DNA of 23,194 nt, from assembly GCA_046758465.1 (NCBI GenBank), contig JBHIAG010000021.1, positions 1 through 23,194 on the forward strand, in the 5' to 3' direction. Origin of the DNA: JBHIAG01 sp046758465 (GTDB lineage Bacteria; Acidobacteriota; Terriglobia; Acidiferrales; 2-02-FULL-67-57). The notes beneath the pieces are model-generated. The model saw only the letters and a program-made list of their open reading frames with translations. It was not told the DNA's origin and did not search any database. Shown here piece by piece: positions 14,836 to 22,300 of this stretch (its first letter is position 1; every line of letters starts with the position of its first letter). The position numbers and the translations under genes are program-made.

Positions 14836-14844
14836 TTTATACCA
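14836..14844 (-). promoter_or_regulatory. Extended -10 element for the TPR protein gene
   Basis: On the minus strand the sequence reads TGGTATAAA, a TGn extended -10 with TATAAA, 41 bp upstream of the start at 14795. A -35 is not obvious at 17 bp. A match at this site to the TATAAT-type consensus is unusual in such GC-rich DNA. Confidence 0.5.
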
Positions 14845-14968
14845 TAACGGGAGGCAGGAGGAAGCGCGAATCGAACGCCGGACGAGACCTAGTAGCGGTG
14901 AGGAATGCGCTTGGTCGGGCGGCCGCGGGGCCGCATTCTTCGCCGGTTTTTCTGGCGAGACAGGCCGA

Positions 14969-14991
14969 CGACGAAGGCTGCGCCTTCGTCG
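14969..14991. repeat. Hairpin CGACGAAGGC/GCCTTCGTCG
   Basis: A perfect 10-bp stem with a TGC loop. A near copy (GACGAAGGC-CC-GCCTTCGTC) lies near 6168-6187. The 406-bp gap 14796-15201 holds this hairpin, the TPR gene promoter and the HU terminator, but no gene. Confidence 0.65.
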
Positions 14992-15132
14992 CCGCTACTT
15001 GGCCCTACGCACGACAGTGCGTTTGCAAGGCGGCGGTGGTTGTTGCTGGGCTCTGGTCTTTTTCGGCAATCCAACTATGGCAGTGTGTAGGTTTTGTTTC
15101 CCCACAGGGCGGTTCTGCGCCGCGCTGTGGCG

Positions 15133-15174
15133 GGAAAAGAGAAAGGGGCACCCCCCACTGTCGGGGTGCGCCCC
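15133..15174 (-). terminator. Rho-independent terminator of the HU gene
   Basis: On the minus strand GGGGCGCACCCC pairs with GGGGTGCCCC (2-nt bulge) around a short loop and is followed by TTTCTCTTTT. It lies 28 bp past the HU stop. Confidence 0.75.
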
Positions 15175-15201
15175 GCGGAAGCGTGTTGAAACTCGGGTCG
15201 G

Positions 15202-15495
15202 CTAGCGCTTGGGGACGATGGCCTGCTTGCAGGCCTTGGCCACGCGGAAGCGGGCCACGGTCTTGGCCGGGATCTTGATGGGCTCCCCGGTTTGCGGGTT
15301 GCGGCCAATGCGCGCCTTGCGGTGTGCCTTGACCAGCTTGCCGATACCCGGGATGACAAACTGGCCATTGTTCCTGGTTTCACGGATGGCGGTAGCGGCC
15401 AGTTCCTCGAGGAAGGCCGCAGCGGTCTTGCGGGGCACGTCCACTTTGTCGGACAAGTACCGAATGGTCTGGCTCTTCGTCATCGCTTTTCCCAT
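15202..15495 (-). CDS. hup: HU-family DNA-binding protein
   Basis: The 97-residue basic protein shows the HU/IHF fold in order: an N-terminal helical part (TKSQTIRYLSDKVDVPRKTA, AAAFLEELAATAIRE), the NGQFVIPGIGKL strand, the DNA-inserting arm KAHRKARIGRNPQTGEPIKI with the R-x-G-R-N-P-x-T-G signature, and a helical end AKTVARFRVAKACKQAI. HU bends DNA and compacts the nucleoid. AAAGGAG lies about 11 nt before the start at 15495; a second Met four codons in is possible. The gene is a single transcription unit with its own strong promoter and terminator. Confidence 0.95.
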   Translation of the reverse strand: MGKAMTKSQTIRYLSDKVDVPRKTAAAFLEELAATAIRETRNNGQFVIPGIGKLVKAHRKARIGRNPQTGEPIKIPAKTVARFRVAKACKQAIVPKR

Positions 15496-15583
15496 CGCCT
15501 ATGCGTCTCCTTTGAAAATTTGTTGGCTCTGTTCGCTGGCCTACTTCTCTGTTTCAGCGTCCTGGGGGACGCTCAGGGCGCGT

Positions 15584-15612
15584 ACTATAGCGAAAGTGTG
15601 CCGCGCATGCAA
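15584..15612 (-). promoter_or_regulatory. Sigma70-type promoter for the HU gene
   Basis: On the minus strand TTGCAT (15612-15607) and TATAGT (15589-15584) have an optimal 17-bp spacer, giving a leader of about 80 nt. It sits in the 157-bp gap to the DUF72 gene. Confidence 0.75.
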
Positions 15613-15652
15613 GAAAAACCGCTAAAAATGCGGCTGCAGCGCAGGTGGCCGA

Positions 15653-16357
15653 CTACAGCGCCAGCAGGCGACGTGCGTAGGTGGGACCGCGGCCCGCCTC
15701 TTCGTGTTTGAAATACACATAGACGTCGGTGCCGGCCGCCCGCCAGGCCTCGAGCTTCTTCCGCCAGGCGTGTAACTCAGCGTCGCGGTAGCGGCCCCGG
15801 CGCAGGCGGAGGTAAGTGAAATTCGTGGTGAGGAGGTCGGGGGCAGAGGTCTCGTCGGTTTCCGCCAGGCACAGCGCGGTCTGGTGTCGGCGCAACAGCG
15901 CGTACACCTCGTCGGTGAACCAGGAGGAATGGCGAAACTCCACCGCGAAGCGCGCGGCCCGGGGCCGCTGCGCGAGAAACTCTTCCAGGCGCTCGAGGTC
16001 AAGGGCAAAGTCAGGCGGCAGTTGGAACAGCAGCGGCCCCAGGCGCTTTTCCAGCGCCAGCACCGTCGCCGCCTCCAGAAAGCGCCGCAGCGGCGCGTCC
16101 ACATCCCGCAGCCGCTGCACGTGCGTGATGCGCTGGTTCGCTTTCAGCGCAAATTGAAATCCGGCGGGGGTTGCCGCCACCCACGCGCTGAGCGTGTGCG
16201 CCGCGGGCAGGCGATAGAAGGTGTAGTTGATCTCCACCGTGCGGAACTGCTGGCTGTAGAAGCCAAGCTGCTGCTTTGCCGGCAGCCGCGCAGGATAGAA
16301 TTTTCCCTTCCACTCCGGATAGGCGTAGCCAGAAGTGCCGACGAGGAGTTCTGCCAT
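15653..16357 (-). CDS. DUF72 (YecE-like) protein
   Basis: The 234-residue product has the DUF72 hallmarks: ELLVGTSGYAYPEWKGKFYP at the N-terminus, VEINYTFYRLP, FALKANQRITHVQRL, LGPLLFQLPPDF, AVEFRHSSWF, and VYVYFKHEEAGRGPTYARRL at the end. It adopts a TIM-barrel-like fold; its biochemical role is not established. Its start codon shares one base with the stop of the fragment upstream (TGATG), so the two are probably translationally coupled or derive from a former two-gene operon. Confidence 0.9.
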   Translation of the reverse strand: MAELLVGTSGYAYPEWKGKFYPARLPAKQQLGFYSQQFRTVEINYTFYRLPAAHTLSAWVAATPAGFQFALKANQRITHVQRLRDVDAPLRRFLEAATVLALEKRLGPLLFQLPPDFALDLERLEEFLAQRPRAARFAVEFRHSSWFTDEVYALLRRHQTALCLAETDETSAPDLLTTNFTYLRLRRGRYRDAELHAWRKKLEAWRAAGTDVYVYFKHEEAGRGPTYARRLLAL

Positions 16358-16701
16358 CAGGCTCGGGCCAGCCCCGACGTGGTGGGAGCCAGCAGGCGCT
16401 GGAAGCGCCGCGCGTCGTCAAACATCGTCATGTTGTTGAAGAAGACGTAGGTGGTTCCTCGGCCCCGACACCACCCGGCCAGCGTGCCCAGGTCGGGCAA
16501 CTGGTAGCTGTAGCGCAAGCCGTCGGCGTAATAGTCCAGGGAGACCGCCACGCTCGCCTCGTCGGTGTCGGTATTTAGGATGCCGATGAGGGTATTGTAG
16601 TTGGCATCGGCACGCCACAGCCAGCCTTCGCTCGCGCTGCCCTGCACCGGGTTGAGCACACTGCGAATGCTGTGTTCCCCATCCCGGCTCACGCTGACCA
16701 T
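16357..16701 (-). pseudogene. Chimeric fragment: C-terminal end of a second DUF72 protein joined to unrelated sequence
   Basis: The frame is open from 16737 (GTG); the first ATG is 16701. The last 50 or so residues (GLRYSYQLPDLGTLAGWCRG, then RGTTYVFFNNMTMFDDARRF) fit the C-terminus of DUF72 proteins, with the Y-V-F-F-N-N segment. The N-terminal DUF72 landmarks (GTSGYxY, EINxTFYR) are absent. The preceding part (ASEGWLWRADANYNTLIGIL) is not DUF72-like and I cannot place it. It is likely a rearranged remnant of a DUF72 tandem pair; a short functional protein is not excluded. It overlaps the intact DUF72 gene by one base. Confidence 0.45.
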
Positions 16702-16870
16702 CGCCGCCGCCAACTCCCCCAATCGGCTCGGCGCCACCTACTATGCCAAAGCTGAAATTAATCTCCCCGGCGCCGGCGCACGCATCGCTGCCGCCGAGGA
16801 CACCACGCGCGAAGCGGCCGAAGGCAAAGTCCTGGCCAAGGTGCGCCGCCTGCTGGAGAAGAAATCCTAG
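16692..16870 (+). pseudogene. Possible 3' remnant of a RaiA/HPF-like gene
   Basis: The plus-strand frame ending in TAG at 16868 reads NSPNRLGATYYAKAEINLPG followed by a charged helix ending KVRRLLEKKS. This resembles the second half of ribosome hibernation factors (Y-x-A-x-A-E-I-x-L-P-G, then an amphipathic helix). No N-terminal half is present, and the fragment overlaps the opposite-strand fragment. The similarity is by eye and weak. The gap 16871-17111 holds no gene, only a GGGGCTAAAGCCC hairpin near 16982. Confidence 0.3.
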
Positions 16871-17111
16871 TGCAAAGACCGTAGCGGTCAGTCCCGCCCG
16901 CCGCCAGGGCCCCGACTCCAGCCCAAGGGATGGGTCGGGGCAGGCTGCTTTCCGCCCAGCTTGGCGTGGGTCCTGTAATGTAGGGGCTAAAGCCCGTACC
17001 CACAAAGCTGAAGACTGAACCGGACAAAGACGCTGCCGACTGTTATCGCAGGCAAGGTTTGGGTAATGGCAGGCGAAGTTGCTGTTGACCCTGACTCCCG
17101 CTCCCACTACC

Positions 17112-18152
17112 ATGAAACCAAGGGGCCGCCTCGCGGGCGCACCGCAACGCGGAGCCGCCTGCGGGGAGGGCCAACGAGAACAGCCCGTGGGACGCCGTCG
17201 CGAACAGCGCCTGGTAATCAGCTTGCCCGTCAAGGTCTCGGGGCGGGACCTCAACAACAATCCGTTCACGCAAGACTGCGAAACGGTTGACATCAGCCGC
17301 ACCGGGTGTCACCTGCGCTGGATCGCTTGCCTGCGCAGCCGGGGCGATAGCGTCGAGGTCCGGCACGGCAAGGAAAAAGCGCGCTACAAAGTTTCCTGGA
17401 TTGGTAAAGAGGGCTCGAAGCGCGAAGGCCACGTCGGCCTGTGCCTGATGGACAAAAAGTACATTTGGGGCGTGGCGCTGCCCAGCCGCAGGCCGGACGA
17501 CTACATCCTGTCCGAGGAGACCGCTCCGGGCGCGCCCCCAGAGCCAGCCGCCCCTCTGAAAGTCAGCTTCGAACCCGCCTGGAGCGGTGTGGAACGGCGT
17601 CAGCATCCCCGCTACCGGGGTGCGGGCGAGGTCGAAGCGACAGACCTGGCAACGAACACCGCCGTGTGCGGCATGCTGAGCGACATCAGCCGGGGCGGCT
17701 GCTACGTCGACGTCATGTCCCCGCTGGCCGCCGGGACCCCAATCCGCATCCGCATCAATACCACCGATGCCATCGTGGAAACGCGCGGTGTCGTACGCTC
17801 CTCCCACCCCTCGATGGGTATGGGCCTGGAGTTCACCGAGATGAGCCCGGAGAACCGCCAGCGGCTCGACACCCTGATGGGACAAATCACCGGCCAGCTA
17901 GCCAAAGCGGCTTCGGCGACCGCTGATCCCGCGGAAGTCAGCCGCTATGAGCTCTCGCAAAATAGCTTGGCGACCGAGCCCGCCGGCGCCCCGCCGGCGA
18001 GGGCGGCCGCTCCGCCTGTCCCCACGCAGAGTTTTGACAACCAGCTCGTGCTCGACACGCTGCTCCAACTGCTCGACTCCAAAGGCGTCCTCACGCGCGA
18101 AGAGTTTCTCCAGGCCCTCAAAGAAGCCACTCGCACCACCCGCCGCGACTAG
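17112..18152 (+). CDS. Second dual PilZ-domain protein
   Basis: I use the ATG at 17112; in-frame TTG codons upstream at 17079 and 17085 are possible, and no start has a good Shine-Dalgarno. The 346-residue product has two PilZ domains with complete c-di-GMP motifs. The first has GRRREQRLVIS and VDISRTGCHLRW (about 26-125). The second has VERRQHPRYRG and LSDISRGGCYVDV (about 158-255), followed by GMGLEFTEMSPENRQRL. A flexible Ala/Pro-rich linker leads to a C-terminal helix pair, LVLDTLLQLLDSKGVLTREE, seen as a short tail in many regulators. It is cytoplasmic with no catalytic domain, so it probably acts as an adaptor. It is not operonic with the other PilZ gene (6851), and the two differ in their C-terminal parts. 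Confidence 0.87.
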   Translation: MKPRGRLAGAPQRGAACGEGQREQPVGRRREQRLVISLPVKVSGRDLNNNPFTQDCETVDISRTGCHLRWIACLRSRGDSVEVRHGKEKARYKVSWIGKEGSKREGHVGLCLMDKKYIWGVALPSRRPDDYILSEETAPGAPPEPAAPLKVSFEPAWSGVERRQHPRYRGAGEVEATDLATNTAVCGMLSDISRGGCYVDVMSPLAAGTPIRIRINTTDAIVETRGVVRSSHPSMGMGLEFTEMSPENRQRLDTLMGQITGQLAKAASATADPAEVSRYELSQNSLATEPAGAPPARAAAPPVPTQSFDNQLVLDTLLQLLDSKGVLTREEFLQALKEATRTTRRD

Positions 18153-18216
18153 CCAGAACCCCTCGCGCCTTAGCCGGCGCGTAGTGGTGAAAGCCCCACG
18201 GCCCACCGAACGAAAG

Positions 18217-18945
18217 CCTCGGGGCGCTGCTTCAGGGTGTCTTTCGTACGAAGCGCAGGTTTCTGACCCGGCCCGCATGCAACCGAAACCCGGAGACGCG
18301 CTTCGGCTCCCTGCGCACAAACTCCACATGCATGCCCCTCGTCCCCACCTGGAATTGATCGCGGAGCGTGGGGCGCAGAGGCGCCTCGGCTGCATGCCTG
18401 CGCCGGAGCATCAACTGGCCCTCTTTCAGCACCACGCGGTAGGTCGCTTGCAGTTCTTCGCTGTAATAGGCGCCCACGTAGTCTTTCAACTGAGCGGGCG
18501 TGGGCGATACCACCTGGATGGCTTCGTAGGTATCCGGCTTTCGGCCTCCCGTATCGACCTGGATCCGCCAGGGGTCCTGCGGGCTCGGCCGTTCAAACCG
18601 GATCGTTACGTCCACGGGTGCATCGACGGAGCGAAAGTGTGTTGGGCTGAGGGGAGCGAGTTGAAAGCTAAGACCGCCAGCGCTGGCGAGCAATTTGCCC
18701 TTCTTCACCGACAGCCTCACAATGTTGCCGCTCACCGGGTGGCGGTAGGCTCCGACTTTATCTTTCAGTTCCTGCTCAGGGAGTGCAACGAATTTAACTT
18801 CTTTCACTTTGGCAGCGGGCTCTTCTGTGAAGAGGTCGGCCAGGTAGATGTCGGCCACCTGCCGCGCCAGCCGGGTGGGGTTGATGTTGCTCAGGTTGCA
18901 CAGGCAGATGACGGAAAATTTTTGTTCGGGGAAGCGGAGCAGTTG
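18217..18945. repeat. 729-bp perfect direct repeat, unit 1
   Basis: By line-by-line reading, every base from 18217 to 18945 equals 19950-20678. The repeat covers the last 237 codons of each hydrolase gene plus 15 bp after the stop. The first difference beyond it is C versus T at 18946/20679. Confidence 0.93.
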
Positions 18946-19920
18946 CGCCCGGAAGCCCATGAAGGCGCCGCCGTGGCTGACCGTTTTCAAGCCTTTGTAT
19001 TCGCCCACCGCCAGGCCGAAGGCGTAGTCGAGTATTTGGCCGTTGTTGAGGGTTCCGGGAGTAAGAAGTTGTTGGACGAAATCTCTTCCGCCCACTTTGA
19101 TCTCATAAAAATTCTGGTCCCAAAGGTACAGGTCCTCGACCGTCGTCAACAATCCCCCGCTGCCCACTTTGTCGAAATTGAGAAACCAATTGAGACGAAA
19201 GCCACCTTCCTTCTGGGGTGAATAGGCGGTGGCACGATTGGCGACCACCAGCGTGCGGTCATCGTGGAAATGGGTACTCGTCATCCCCAGCGGTTTGAAA
19301 ATATTCTCCTCCGCAAAGGCGCGGAGCGAGTGGCCGGTGGCACGCTTCACAATCTGCGCCAGCAGGAAGTAGCCGGAGTTGCTGTACAGGTACTGCTCGC
19401 CGGGAGTGAAGTTGAGCTGCTTCTGCCGTGCCAGCAGCTCGATGAGTTCCTCATCCGTGTAGATATTTTCGAACGGCATGCCCGCCAGACTCATCAAGCT
19501 CAGGTAGTCACGCAGGCCGCTGCTGTGGTGGATGAGGTGGCGGAGGGTGATGGGCGTTCCATAGTCGGGCATTTCCGGCAGATGCTTCCGGATGTCGTCA
19601 TCGAGTGACAACTGTCTCTGCGCCGCCGCCAGTACGACGCTCGCCGCCACAAACTGTTTCGACGTGGAGCCGATGTAGAAAACCGACTGGGAAGAGATGG
19701 GAACTCTGTGTTCCAGGCTGGCCATGCCGTAGCCACGCGTGTAGATCAGTTTGCCGTTCTGAACCACGCCCAGCGCGCAGCCCGGCGAGTCCGGCTGGTC
19801 CCAGTCCGCAAACACCGCATCGACCTTGTCGGTCAGGGTATCGGCGAAGGCCAGAGAGCTCAGCGCAAAGACCAAGAGCGCTGCGCATACACCGATTCCT
19901 CTGGGTGAAACTAGATTCAT
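18232..19920 (-). CDS. Exported serine hydrolase, beta-lactamase/class C PBP family, copy 1
   Basis: The 562-residue product has a signal peptide cut near AFA-DTL (about 26). The catalytic domain (about 30-360) has S85-T-S-K88 (nucleophile and base), Y179-S-N181 and H316-G-G318, all intact. A C-terminal domain (about 395-562) of beta-rich sequence with DKVGAYRHP and DYVGAYYSEEL may be two related copies of a small barrel, as in serine hydrolases with DUF3471-type tails. The substrate (peptide, ester or beta-lactam) cannot be predicted. AGGAGGAA lies at the right place before the start. The gene lies 44 bp downstream of copy 2 on the same strand, and its 3' part is identical to copy 2 over 729 bp. 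Confidence 0.93.
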   Translation of the reverse strand: MNLVSPRGIGVCAALLVFALSSLAFADTLTDKVDAVFADWDQPDSPGCALGVVQNGKLIYTRGYGMASLEHRVPISSQSVFYIGSTSKQFVAASVVLAAAQRQLSLDDDIRKHLPEMPDYGTPITLRHLIHHSSGLRDYLSLMSLAGMPFENIYTDEELIELLARQKQLNFTPGEQYLYSNSGYFLLAQIVKRATGHSLRAFAEENIFKPLGMTSTHFHDDRTLVVANRATAYSPQKEGGFRLNWFLNFDKVGSGGLLTTVEDLYLWDQNFYEIKVGGRDFVQQLLTPGTLNNGQILDYAFGLAVGEYKGLKTVSHGGAFMGFRAQLLRFPEQKFSVICLCNLSNINPTRLARQVADIYLADLFTEEPAAKVKEVKFVALPEQELKDKVGAYRHPVSGNIVRLSVKKGKLLASAGGLSFQLAPLSPTHFRSVDAPVDVTIRFERPSPQDPWRIQVDTGGRKPDTYEAIQVVSPTPAQLKDYVGAYYSEELQATYRVVLKEGQLMLRRRHAAEAPLRPTLRDQFQVGTRGMHVEFVRREPKRVSGFRLHAGRVRNLRFVRKTP

Positions 19921-19949
19921 CGCCGATTCCTCCTGGAAGGTTTGGCTCC

Positions 19950-20678
19950 CCTCGGGGCGCTGCTTCAGGGTGTCTTTCGTACGAAGCGCAGGTTTCTGAC
20001 CCGGCCCGCATGCAACCGAAACCCGGAGACGCGCTTCGGCTCCCTGCGCACAAACTCCACATGCATGCCCCTCGTCCCCACCTGGAATTGATCGCGGAGC
20101 GTGGGGCGCAGAGGCGCCTCGGCTGCATGCCTGCGCCGGAGCATCAACTGGCCCTCTTTCAGCACCACGCGGTAGGTCGCTTGCAGTTCTTCGCTGTAAT
20201 AGGCGCCCACGTAGTCTTTCAACTGAGCGGGCGTGGGCGATACCACCTGGATGGCTTCGTAGGTATCCGGCTTTCGGCCTCCCGTATCGACCTGGATCCG
20301 CCAGGGGTCCTGCGGGCTCGGCCGTTCAAACCGGATCGTTACGTCCACGGGTGCATCGACGGAGCGAAAGTGTGTTGGGCTGAGGGGAGCGAGTTGAAAG
20401 CTAAGACCGCCAGCGCTGGCGAGCAATTTGCCCTTCTTCACCGACAGCCTCACAATGTTGCCGCTCACCGGGTGGCGGTAGGCTCCGACTTTATCTTTCA
20501 GTTCCTGCTCAGGGAGTGCAACGAATTTAACTTCTTTCACTTTGGCAGCGGGCTCTTCTGTGAAGAGGTCGGCCAGGTAGATGTCGGCCACCTGCCGCGC
20601 CAGCCGGGTGGGGTTGATGTTGCTCAGGTTGCACAGGCAGATGACGGAAAATTTTTGTTCGGGGAAGCGGAGCAGTTG
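19950..20678. repeat. 729-bp perfect direct repeat, unit 2
   Basis: This is the second copy of the repeat at 18217-18945, at an offset of 1733 bp. Confidence 0.93.
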
Positions 20679-21650
20679 TGCCCGGAAGCCCACAAAGCTG
20701 CCGCCGTGGCTCACCGTCTTCAAACCCCGATACTCACTCACCCGCAGCCCAAACGCGTAGTCCAGTTCCTCGCCGTTGGTGAGCGTGCCCGGCGTCAGCA
20801 TTTGGTCGAGCAGGTTCTTGCTCCCCAACTGGTTCTGGTAGAAGTTCTGGTCCCAGAGAAACAAGTCCTCGACCGAGGTGAACACGCCGCCATCGCCGAC
20901 CATTTCCAGCCGGGTCATGCTGATGCGGTAGCCGCCCTCTTTCTTCGGCGAATAGCCCGCCGCTCGGTTCTTAACGAGCATCCGGTAGTCGTCGTGAAAA
21001 TGGGTATTGCGCATGCCCAGCGGTTTGAAAATGTTCTCCGCCGCGTAGGCGCGCAACGACTGCCCGCTGGCGTGCTTGACGATTTGCGAGAGGAGGAAGT
21101 AGCCGGAGTTGCTGTAGAGGAATTGTTGCCCCGGCGGGAAGTTCAGCTCCTTCTGCCGCGCCAGCAGCCGTACCACGTCCTCGTCCGTGTAGTAGTCGGC
21201 GTCGCGCTTGCCCGCCAGCGAGGTCAGGGTCAAGTAGTCGCGGAGACCGCTGGTGTGATGGAGCAGGTGGCGGAGGGTGATGGGCGTGCCATAGTGGGGC
21301 AGCTCCGGCAGGTAGGTGCGAATGTCGTCCTGGAGCGCGAGCTTTCCTTGCTCGGCCAGCAGGAGAATGCTTATCGCCGAAAACTGCTTGGAGGTGGAGC
21401 CAATACGGAAAACCGAGTGCGCGGTAATCGGAATGTTGTGCTCCAGGTTGGCCATGCCGTAGCCGCGCGCGTAGACCAGCTTGGCGTCGCGGATGATTCC
21501 CAGCGCGCAGCCGGGCGAGTCTGGCTGGTCCCAGTCCGCAAATACCGCATCGACCTTGTCGGTCAGGGTATCGGCGAAGGCCAGAGAGCTCAGGGCAAAG
21601 ATCAGGAGCGCTGCGCATACACCAATTCCTCTGCGTGGAACTAGATTCAT
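19965..21650 (-). CDS. Exported serine hydrolase, beta-lactamase/class C PBP family, copy 2
   Basis: The 561-residue tandem paralogue of the gene at 18232 has the same layout: signal peptide, catalytic domain with S85-T-S-K88, Y179-S-N181 and H315-G-G, and the same C-terminal domain. I use the ATG at 21650; a GTG directly before it is equally in frame. Residues 1-50 are nearly identical to copy 1 (about 94% of bases over the first 120). Residues about 51-325 are only about 60% identical, with one codon deleted near 250. The remaining 237 are identical at DNA level. The start lies only 22 bp past the end of tRNA-Asn on the same strand, so the two may share a transcript. Confidence 0.93.
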   Translation of the reverse strand: MNLVPRRGIGVCAALLIFALSSLAFADTLTDKVDAVFADWDQPDSPGCALGIIRDAKLVYARGYGMANLEHNIPITAHSVFRIGSTSKQFSAISILLLAEQGKLALQDDIRTYLPELPHYGTPITLRHLLHHTSGLRDYLTLTSLAGKRDADYYTDEDVVRLLARQKELNFPPGQQFLYSNSGYFLLSQIVKHASGQSLRAYAAENIFKPLGMRNTHFHDDYRMLVKNRAAGYSPKKEGGYRISMTRLEMVGDGGVFTSVEDLFLWDQNFYQNQLGSKNLLDQMLTPGTLTNGEELDYAFGLRVSEYRGLKTVSHGGSFVGFRAQLLRFPEQKFSVICLCNLSNINPTRLARQVADIYLADLFTEEPAAKVKEVKFVALPEQELKDKVGAYRHPVSGNIVRLSVKKGKLLASAGGLSFQLAPLSPTHFRSVDAPVDVTIRFERPSPQDPWRIQVDTGGRKPDTYEAIQVVSPTPAQLKDYVGAYYSEELQATYRVVLKEGQLMLRRRHAAEAPLRPTLRDQFQVGTRGMHVEFVRREPKRVSGFRLHAGRVRNLRFVRKTP

Positions 21651-21672
21651 CACAGATTCCCCATGAAAGGGT

Positions 21673-21747
21673 TGGCTCCCCAGGCAGGACTCGAACCTGC
21701 AACCCTCCGGTTAACAGCCGGATGCTCTACCATTGAGCTACTGGGGA
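21673..21747 (-). tRNA. trnN: tRNA-Asn (anticodon GTT), CCA encoded
   Basis: On the minus strand the acceptor arm TCCCCAG (from 21747) pairs with CTGGGGA (21683-21677), then discriminator G and encoded CCA (21675-21673). The D arm GTAGCTCAATGGTAGAGC, the anticodon arm CCGGCTGTTAACCGG with GTT, and the T arm GCAGGTTCGAGTCCTGC are all complete. It is 75 nt including CCA. Confidence 0.97.
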
Positions 21748-21827
21748 ACGGACCGCGAGGGATTGTAGCACCAGACAGCCGCAGCCTCAACGTCGGAGCG
21801 GGTGCTGAGCCTGCCCGAGGCAGGCGG

Positions 21828-21844
21828 GCACCTCTTCCAAACTG
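21828..21844 (+). repeat. Repeat B copy 3
   Basis: An exact copy of GCACCTCTTCCAAACTG, preceded by a GCCTGCC-CGA-GGCAGGC hairpin (21809-21825) and followed by GGGTGCCCCTCG...CTCGGGG (about 21857-21882), the hairpin also seen before the copy at 8374. Confidence 0.75.
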
Positions 21845-21970
21845 TCTTGTACGGCGGGTGCCCCTCGACTGCGCTCGGGGGAAGCAGAGCAAGCCAGGGC
21901 CCCGACGCCAATGCCGCAGAGCGGGCCGGTGGGTCAGGGCGGGGGAGCTATCCGGAGGAGCGGGTGCTGA

Positions 21971-21987
21971 GCACCTCTTCCAAACTG
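21971..21987 (+). repeat. Repeat B copy 4
   Basis: An exact copy of the 17-mer with the full GGTGC-TGA-GCACC hairpin at its left (21963-21975), as at 6081. The 596-bp gap 21748-22343 contains only such repeats, two further hairpins (22065-22083 and about 22089-22120) and the nfi 3' copy; no gene is visible. Confidence 0.75.
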
Positions 21988-22163
21988 GGATAGGGGCTGG
22001 GAGGCGCCGGGGGCGGCCCGTCCCGAAGTTTGGGGAGCGGGCAAGCAGGCGAGAAAAGCAGATTCCTGCCTGCGGCAGGCAGGCCTCTCCCCGAATGCCT
22101 GCCCAGGCGGGCTTTCGGGGGTCGGAATGACAGAGGCGCGGCGGGGCGCAATGGGAGGAAGTG

Positions 22164-22192
22164 CCCAGCGGCGGGAGCCGCTGGGTTGAACG
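22164..22192. repeat. Repeat C copy 4
   Basis: A perfect 9-bp stem, CCCAGCGGC/GCCGCTGGG, with loop GGGA and tail TTGAACG. Compared with copy 1 it changes both partners of a stem pair. Confidence 0.8.
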
Positions 22193-22210
22193 AAAAGGGG
22201 GACACTGCTT

Positions 22211-22255
22211 GCTAGAAGGACAAGCCGAACTGGGTGCCCGGCTGGGCAGGCCCGC
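22211..22255 (-). pseudogene. Duplicate of the nfi 3' end
   Basis: The minus strand reads GPAQPGTQFGLSF and a stop, against GPAQPGTQSGFSF and a stop at the end of the real nfi gene. At DNA level 37 of 45 bases agree with 22343-22387, at an offset of 132 bp. Between the two copies lie a CTCGGGG-type hairpin and a repeat B copy. Confidence 0.65.
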
Positions 22256-22300
22256 AGCCCTTCGACTGGGCTGCCCTGGATTCCGCTCGGGGGAAACTGA

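Noticed and set aside
19605..21644. 679-codon plus-strand frame opposite hydrolase copy 2, and a similar one at 17947-19221
   Set aside because: Both are shadows of the well-supported hydrolase genes; the sequence they share is simply the 729-bp repeat read backwards.
21673..21951. tRNA 3' end and its 9-base copy as integration (att) sites of a mobile island
   Set aside because: No integrase, excisionase or other mobile gene is present, and the pattern is fully explained by a tandem duplication.
22060..22120. Clustered hairpins (CCTGCCTGC/GCAGGCAGG and CCCCGAA/TTCGGGG) as a CRISPR array or riboswitch
   Set aside because: There are no regularly spaced direct repeats, no cas gene and no recognisable aptamer core; they are isolated palindromes.
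21663..22130. Plus-strand reading frame starting across the tRNA (AGLEPATLRLTAGC...)
   Set aside because: It is the antisense translation of tRNA-Asn followed by repeats, a known false gene call.
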